In this document: one piece after another, positions 60,236 through 64,000 of the stretch
Layout: each line of letters opens with the position of its first letter
Position numbering within the stretch: the stretch's first letter is position 1
NCBI RefSeq assembly: GCF_000283155.1
Contig: NW_004454179.1
Location: 6,818,585-6,882,584 of the forward strand
Source: Ceratotherium simum simum
Lineage: Eukaryota; Chordata; Mammalia; Perissodactyla; Rhinocerotidae
DNA: 64,000 nt
Direction: 5' to 3'
Made by a program: the position numbers and the translations under genes
The notes under the pieces: model-generated
Told to the model about the DNA's origin: nothing
Seen by the model: the letters and a program-made list of their open reading frames with translations, nothing else
The model's database searches: none

Positions 60236-62100
60236 GTTACCAGAATCATACTGTGTAAAACAACATATATCAAGGGCAATAAAAATGTAAACTCCTCTTC
60301 TTCTATTCCACACATTTTAGGGAGTTTATTTTCAGGAAAATAATTTGAAAGAAAGAGAACTTATTTATCTTGAAACATTTTATAACAATTTTTCCCCAGC
60401 CAAAAAAAAAATGGGTAATAAAAATTAAACTCCTCTTCCTCCATTTTGCATATTCCCAGGGGTTTACTTTCAGAAAATAATTTGATAGAAAGAGAGTTTT
60501 AATTGTTTAGAAATGTTTTATCACAAATTTTCCCCAGCGAAAAAGTGGAAACGTCTTAAATGTTCAACACTAGAGAAATGATTGTCAATTATGTCATCTC
60601 CACATGATAGAATTATACAGTTTTTAAAGATAAGACTCATGATGAGAAAACTACTTACAAAACAACACCAAATGAAAATGAGTGGAACACAAATTTATAT
60701 GTATGTACACTTAATGAAATAACCTCAAATGAGAGTAGAACACAAATTTGTATGTACATAAACTGTGATTACAACTCTGCAAGAACTATGTATATGGAGC
60801 AGGGAGAAAAAGTTGTTCTTTAAAACAGCAAGAGGGGGCCGGCCCCCTGGCGTAGGGGTTAAGTGCGGGCGCTCCGCTGCTGGCGGCCCAGGTTCGGATC
60901 CCCGGCATGCGCCGATGCACCACTTGTTAGGCCATGCTGTGGCAGCGTCCCATATAAAGTGGAGGAAGATGGGCACGGATGTTAGCCCAGGGCCAGTCTT
61001 CCTCAGTAAAAAGAGGAGGATTGGCATGGATGTTAGCTCAGGGCTGATCTTCCAAAAAAAAAAAAAAAAAAAAAACAGCAAGAGGCAGAAATCCTCAGAA
61101 AGTGAACTATCTTTGCTTTGCCAAACACTTTAACAGACCCTCATGTTGTAGCAATCTAGAGGTTGGGGCTGGCCTGGGTTAGAGTGAGATAAGAAATACA
61201 GTATTACTCTTGAAAATAAAGACAGACAAATTTTTAATTTTCTAGGGCAAGTGGATAGGGGAAGGAGAAGAATGGGGAGAAGCTGATGGAGATGAAGGGT
61301 GAGATCAAAGAACGAAAGGCAGGCAAAAGGATGGAAGGCTGCAGACTTCAGGAGAAGAAACGAACCATGAAAATATTCTAAGAACGACTATGAGGCAGAA
61401 GTGCAGGAGGGAGCTGGAGAGACAGGAAAGAAAAAAAAAGTGTACCCAGAAAACCGGTAAATTTGGGATTTCCAGGAGGCTGACTTTTGTGTTATACAGG
61501 TAAAGACTAGAAGCTAAAATAAAGAACTGAAAATAGCTGTTATATTAGAGGGATGGAACATGACTGAAGAAAGTTTTCAAATTCAGTTTATATGTATTTA
61601 TTCATCTGTTCCTGGGACAATACCATACTCTTCGATTAGAACAGCTTCATAGAAATTTTTAGCATCTAGCATTTCTCTATTCATAATTTTTTTCATGAAT
61701 TTCTTGGCTATTCTCTGATTTATCAGACGTTGTTTCTTCCATACAGACTTCTGAATGATTTAATTTAGTTCCCCCTACTATATCCCCATAAATCCATGAA
61801 TGAATTGTACAGCAACATGAGAAACAAATGTAAGTACATATTTCAAACTTAATGACAAAGTTAGTATTTTAATTCAGTAGAAAAAGTATGGTTTACATGG
61901 CTGGAATAATTGGCTCTTCATCTGGAAGAAAACAAAGCCAGACTCCTTCATGCTCTTTACAAAAATGAATTCTAAATGTCCCAAGGATGTAAAGGTTTAA
62001 AAAAATCTATTAGAAGAAAATTTAGGAGATTATTTGTATAACTGTGGAGTAAAGGTGGAATTGTCTTGAATAAGGCAGGAAATCCAAAAACCATAAAAAT
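60235..62100 (-). repeat. Right arm of a large inverted duplication
   Basis: The reverse complement of this arm follows the left arm (about 45065-47365). It carries one ERE at a different place (60835-61071) and an extra tandem copy of about 139 bp at 60277-60540. L1 ORF2 pieces occur in both orientations near 61600-62100. Confidence 0.85.
60835..61071 (+). repeat. ERE SINE
   Basis: GGGGCCGGCCCCCTGGCGTAG to a long A tail. Target-site duplication AAAACAGCAAGAG at 60822-60834 and 61072-61084. Confidence 0.96.
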
Positions 62101-62198
62101 ATTCATGACTATTTAAATTAAAAACTTGAATGAAAAAATAAACTACAGAAAAAGAATTGGGAAACTTAGGAAACAATTAACAAACGAAGTATAAAACC

Positions 62199-62659
62199 TT
62201 ATGATCCAGCTATCCCACTACGGGGTATCTACCCAATGAACCTGAAATCAACAATCCAAAGAGGCTTATGCACCCCTATGTTCATCACAGCATTATTTGC
62301 TATAGCCAAGGCATGGAAGCAATCCAAGTGTCCCTCGACTGATGATTGGATAAAGAAGATGTGTTATATATATATAATGGAATACTACTCAGCCATAAAA
62401 AAAACACAAAATCTTCCCATTTGCAACAACATGGATGGACCTGGAGGGTATTATGTTAAGCAAAATAAGCCAGAAAGAGAAAGACAAACAATGCATGATT
62501 TCACTCATATGTGGAAGATAAACCAACACACAGACAGACAGAACTGTTTGGTGGTTACCAGGGGCAAGGGGGGTAGGGGGTGGGCACAAAGGGTGGAAGG
62601 ATACATTTATATGGTGACTGACAAATGATGGTGTACAACAAAAATTTCACAATAAAAAA
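62199..62659 (+). mobile_element. 5'-truncated L1 with long flanking repeats
   Basis: It begins ATGATCCAGCTATCCCACTA and ends in TTCACAATAAAAAAAA. Inside it reads YIMEYYSAIKK and the L1 3' UTR. The flanks 62121-62198 and 62660-62738 are direct repeats of about 78 bp. Confidence 0.85.
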
Positions 62660-62738
62660 AAAACTTGAATGAAAAAATAAACTACAGAAAAAGAATTAGG
62701 AAACAGGAAAAACTTAACAAATGAAGTATAAAACTTAT

Positions 62739-63545
62739 ACTCTGAAAACTACAAAACATTATTGAAAGGAATTGAAGACCTACATAAATGGAAAAGCATC
62801 TCCTGTTCATGGGTCAGAACACTTAATATTGTGAGGATAGCAAGAATCTCCACTGATCTGTAGATCCTATGCAATCCCTATCCAACTCCCAACTGGCTTC
62901 TTTGCAGAAATTGACAAGCTGATCCTAAAATCCATATGAAATTTCAAGAGCCTCCTCCCCCTTTTTTTAATCTTGAAAAAAAAAGAACAAATTGGGAAGA
63001 CTCATACTTCCTGATTTCAAACCTTACTGCAAAGCTACAGTAATCAAGACAGAGTGGTACAGGCATAAGGATAGACGTTTAAGTGAAGGGTGTAAAATTG
63101 GGAGTTCAGAGAAAGAACCCACACATCTACGGATAACTGATTTTCAACAAGGGTGGCAAGACCATTCACTGAGGAAAGAAAAGTCTTTTCAACAAATGGT
63201 GCTGAGACAACTGGACATCCATCTGCAAAAGAACACAGTTGGACCCCTACCTCACACCATACACAAAAGTTAACTCAAGGTAGATAAAATATGTAAACGT
63301 AAAATTATAAAACTCTTAGAAGAAAATATAAGTGTAAATTTTCATGACTTTGGATTAGGCCATGATTTCTTAGATATCATACCAAAAGCATAGGCAATAA
63401 AAGAAAAAAATAGATTAGTTGGGCATTGTCAAAATTTAAAAAGTTTGTACTTCAAAGGAAACCAGCATGAAAGTAAAAAGATAACCCACAGAATGGGAGA
63501 AAATATTTGCAAATCATATAACTGACAAGGGTCTAGTATCTGGAA
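62739..63545 (+). repeat. L1 ORF2 remnant
   Basis: Translation with stops gives YAIPIQLPTGFFAEIDKLIL near 62880 and a KATVIKTEWYRHKDR stretch near 63040, the C-terminal part of L1 ORF2. It ends in a (TA)n tract at 63547-63560. Confidence 0.88.
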
Positions 63546-63660
63546 TATATATATATATATACCACCAGGGCTGGCTATTTCTCTGTATCTTTGACAATAC
63601 TTGGCATTAGGAAACTTTTTAATAGTTGTCAGTCTTATTGATTGGAAAAGTGGTATTTCA

Positions 63661-63710
63661 TTATGAATACATTTCTCTCATTATGAATACATTTCTCTCA
63701 TTATGAATGA
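63661..63710. repeat. Short tandem repeat, 20-bp unit
   Basis: ATTATGAATACATTTCTCTC occurs twice in a row, followed by a half unit ATTATGAATGAGG. Confidence 0.85.
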
Positions 63711-63824
63711 GGCTGACCATCTTTCCATATAAGTAAGAGTCTATATTTATTAATGTGATTTATCTGTTCATGGGTTTTGCCCATTTTGCAACTGGCTTAT
63801 TCATCTTTAAATTATTGAATTTCG

Positions 63825-64000
63825 GAGCAGAGGAGTCAAGATGGCGGCGTAAGCAGACTCGGAACTCACCTCCTCCTGTGGACACAGCCAATTTACAACT
63901 ACTCATGGAAAAATTACCCCTGAGACAGAACTGAAAACTGGATGAGAGGAACTCCTGCAACAACGGACAATCCTAACCGAGGTGGAAGAGGCAGAGACTC
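63825..64000 (+). mobile_element. L1 5' end (5' UTR), continues beyond the window
   Basis: GGAGCAGAGGAGTCAAGATGGCGGCG starts in the manner of a mammalian L1 5' UTR (human L1 begins with a comparable GGAGCCAAGATGGCCG). CAAGATGGCGGC at about 63838-63849 is a YY1-like site of the kind that sets the L1 start. Its 5' UTR differs from that of the L1 at 34271-40934, so it is a different L1 subfamily. Whether the ORFs are intact cannot be seen here. Confidence 0.75.

Noticed and set aside
62236..62628. 130-codon open frame, plus strand
   Set aside because: It is the C-terminal part and 3' UTR of a truncated L1 (YIMEYYSAIKK), not a host gene.
1..64000. CRISPR arrays, bacterial operons or tRNA genes
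   Set aside because: The window is mammalian. The tRNA-like heads (GTGGCTTAGCGGTTAAG, GGTTCGGATCC) belong to ERE SINEs and not to functional tRNA genes.

Overview
Organism. The window looks like nuclear DNA of a perissodactyl, most likely a horse (Equus). It carries about 15 copies of the tRNA-derived ERE SINE, which begins GGGGCCGGCCCCGTGGC, has a B-box-like GGTTCGGATCC and ends in an A-rich tail. It also holds many L1 copies and older mammalian repeats (MIR, L2, MER5, MaLR-type LTRs).

Layout. The only confidently recognised protein gene is PIK3AP1 (BCAP), read on the minus strand. Exon 2, which encodes the N-terminal TIR-like domain, lies at 1403-1819. Exon 1, which encodes only MAASG, lies at 8932-8944 inside a CpG island (about 8850-9330). 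Positions 1-1402 are intron 2 and 1820-8931 intron 1. Everything above about 9.3 kb lies upstream of PIK3AP1; from human gene order it should be the spacer towards LCOR. Two good CTCF-like motifs in divergent orientation bracket the promoter (8494-8512 minus, 9307-9325 plus).

From 9.6 to 34 kb the DNA is a patchwork of MIR, L2, MaLR-like LTRs, EREs and stacked L1 remnants. A 100-N gap at 31697-31796 is flanked by an exact 94-bp repeat and is probably an assembly artefact. A near full-length L1 on the minus strand fills 34271-40934, with a 13-bp target-site duplication and two EREs inside it. Positions 44.1-47.8 kb hold a solo LTR, three EREs and the left arm of an old inverted duplication whose partner lies at about 60.2-62.1 kb. 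A second LTR (49231-50071), with internal tandem repeats, splits an L1. The window ends in the 5' end of a second L1 (from about 63825) that runs off the edge.

Possible novelty. On the minus strand between 55802 and 54256 four open segments join through consensus splice sites with matching reading phase (132, 146, 38 and 555 nt). No stop codon appears across about 290 codons, and no known family could be assigned. This is the best candidate for an undescribed or lineage-restricted gene, or a recently decayed one. The large inverted duplication around it and the divergent CTCF motifs are the other main points.
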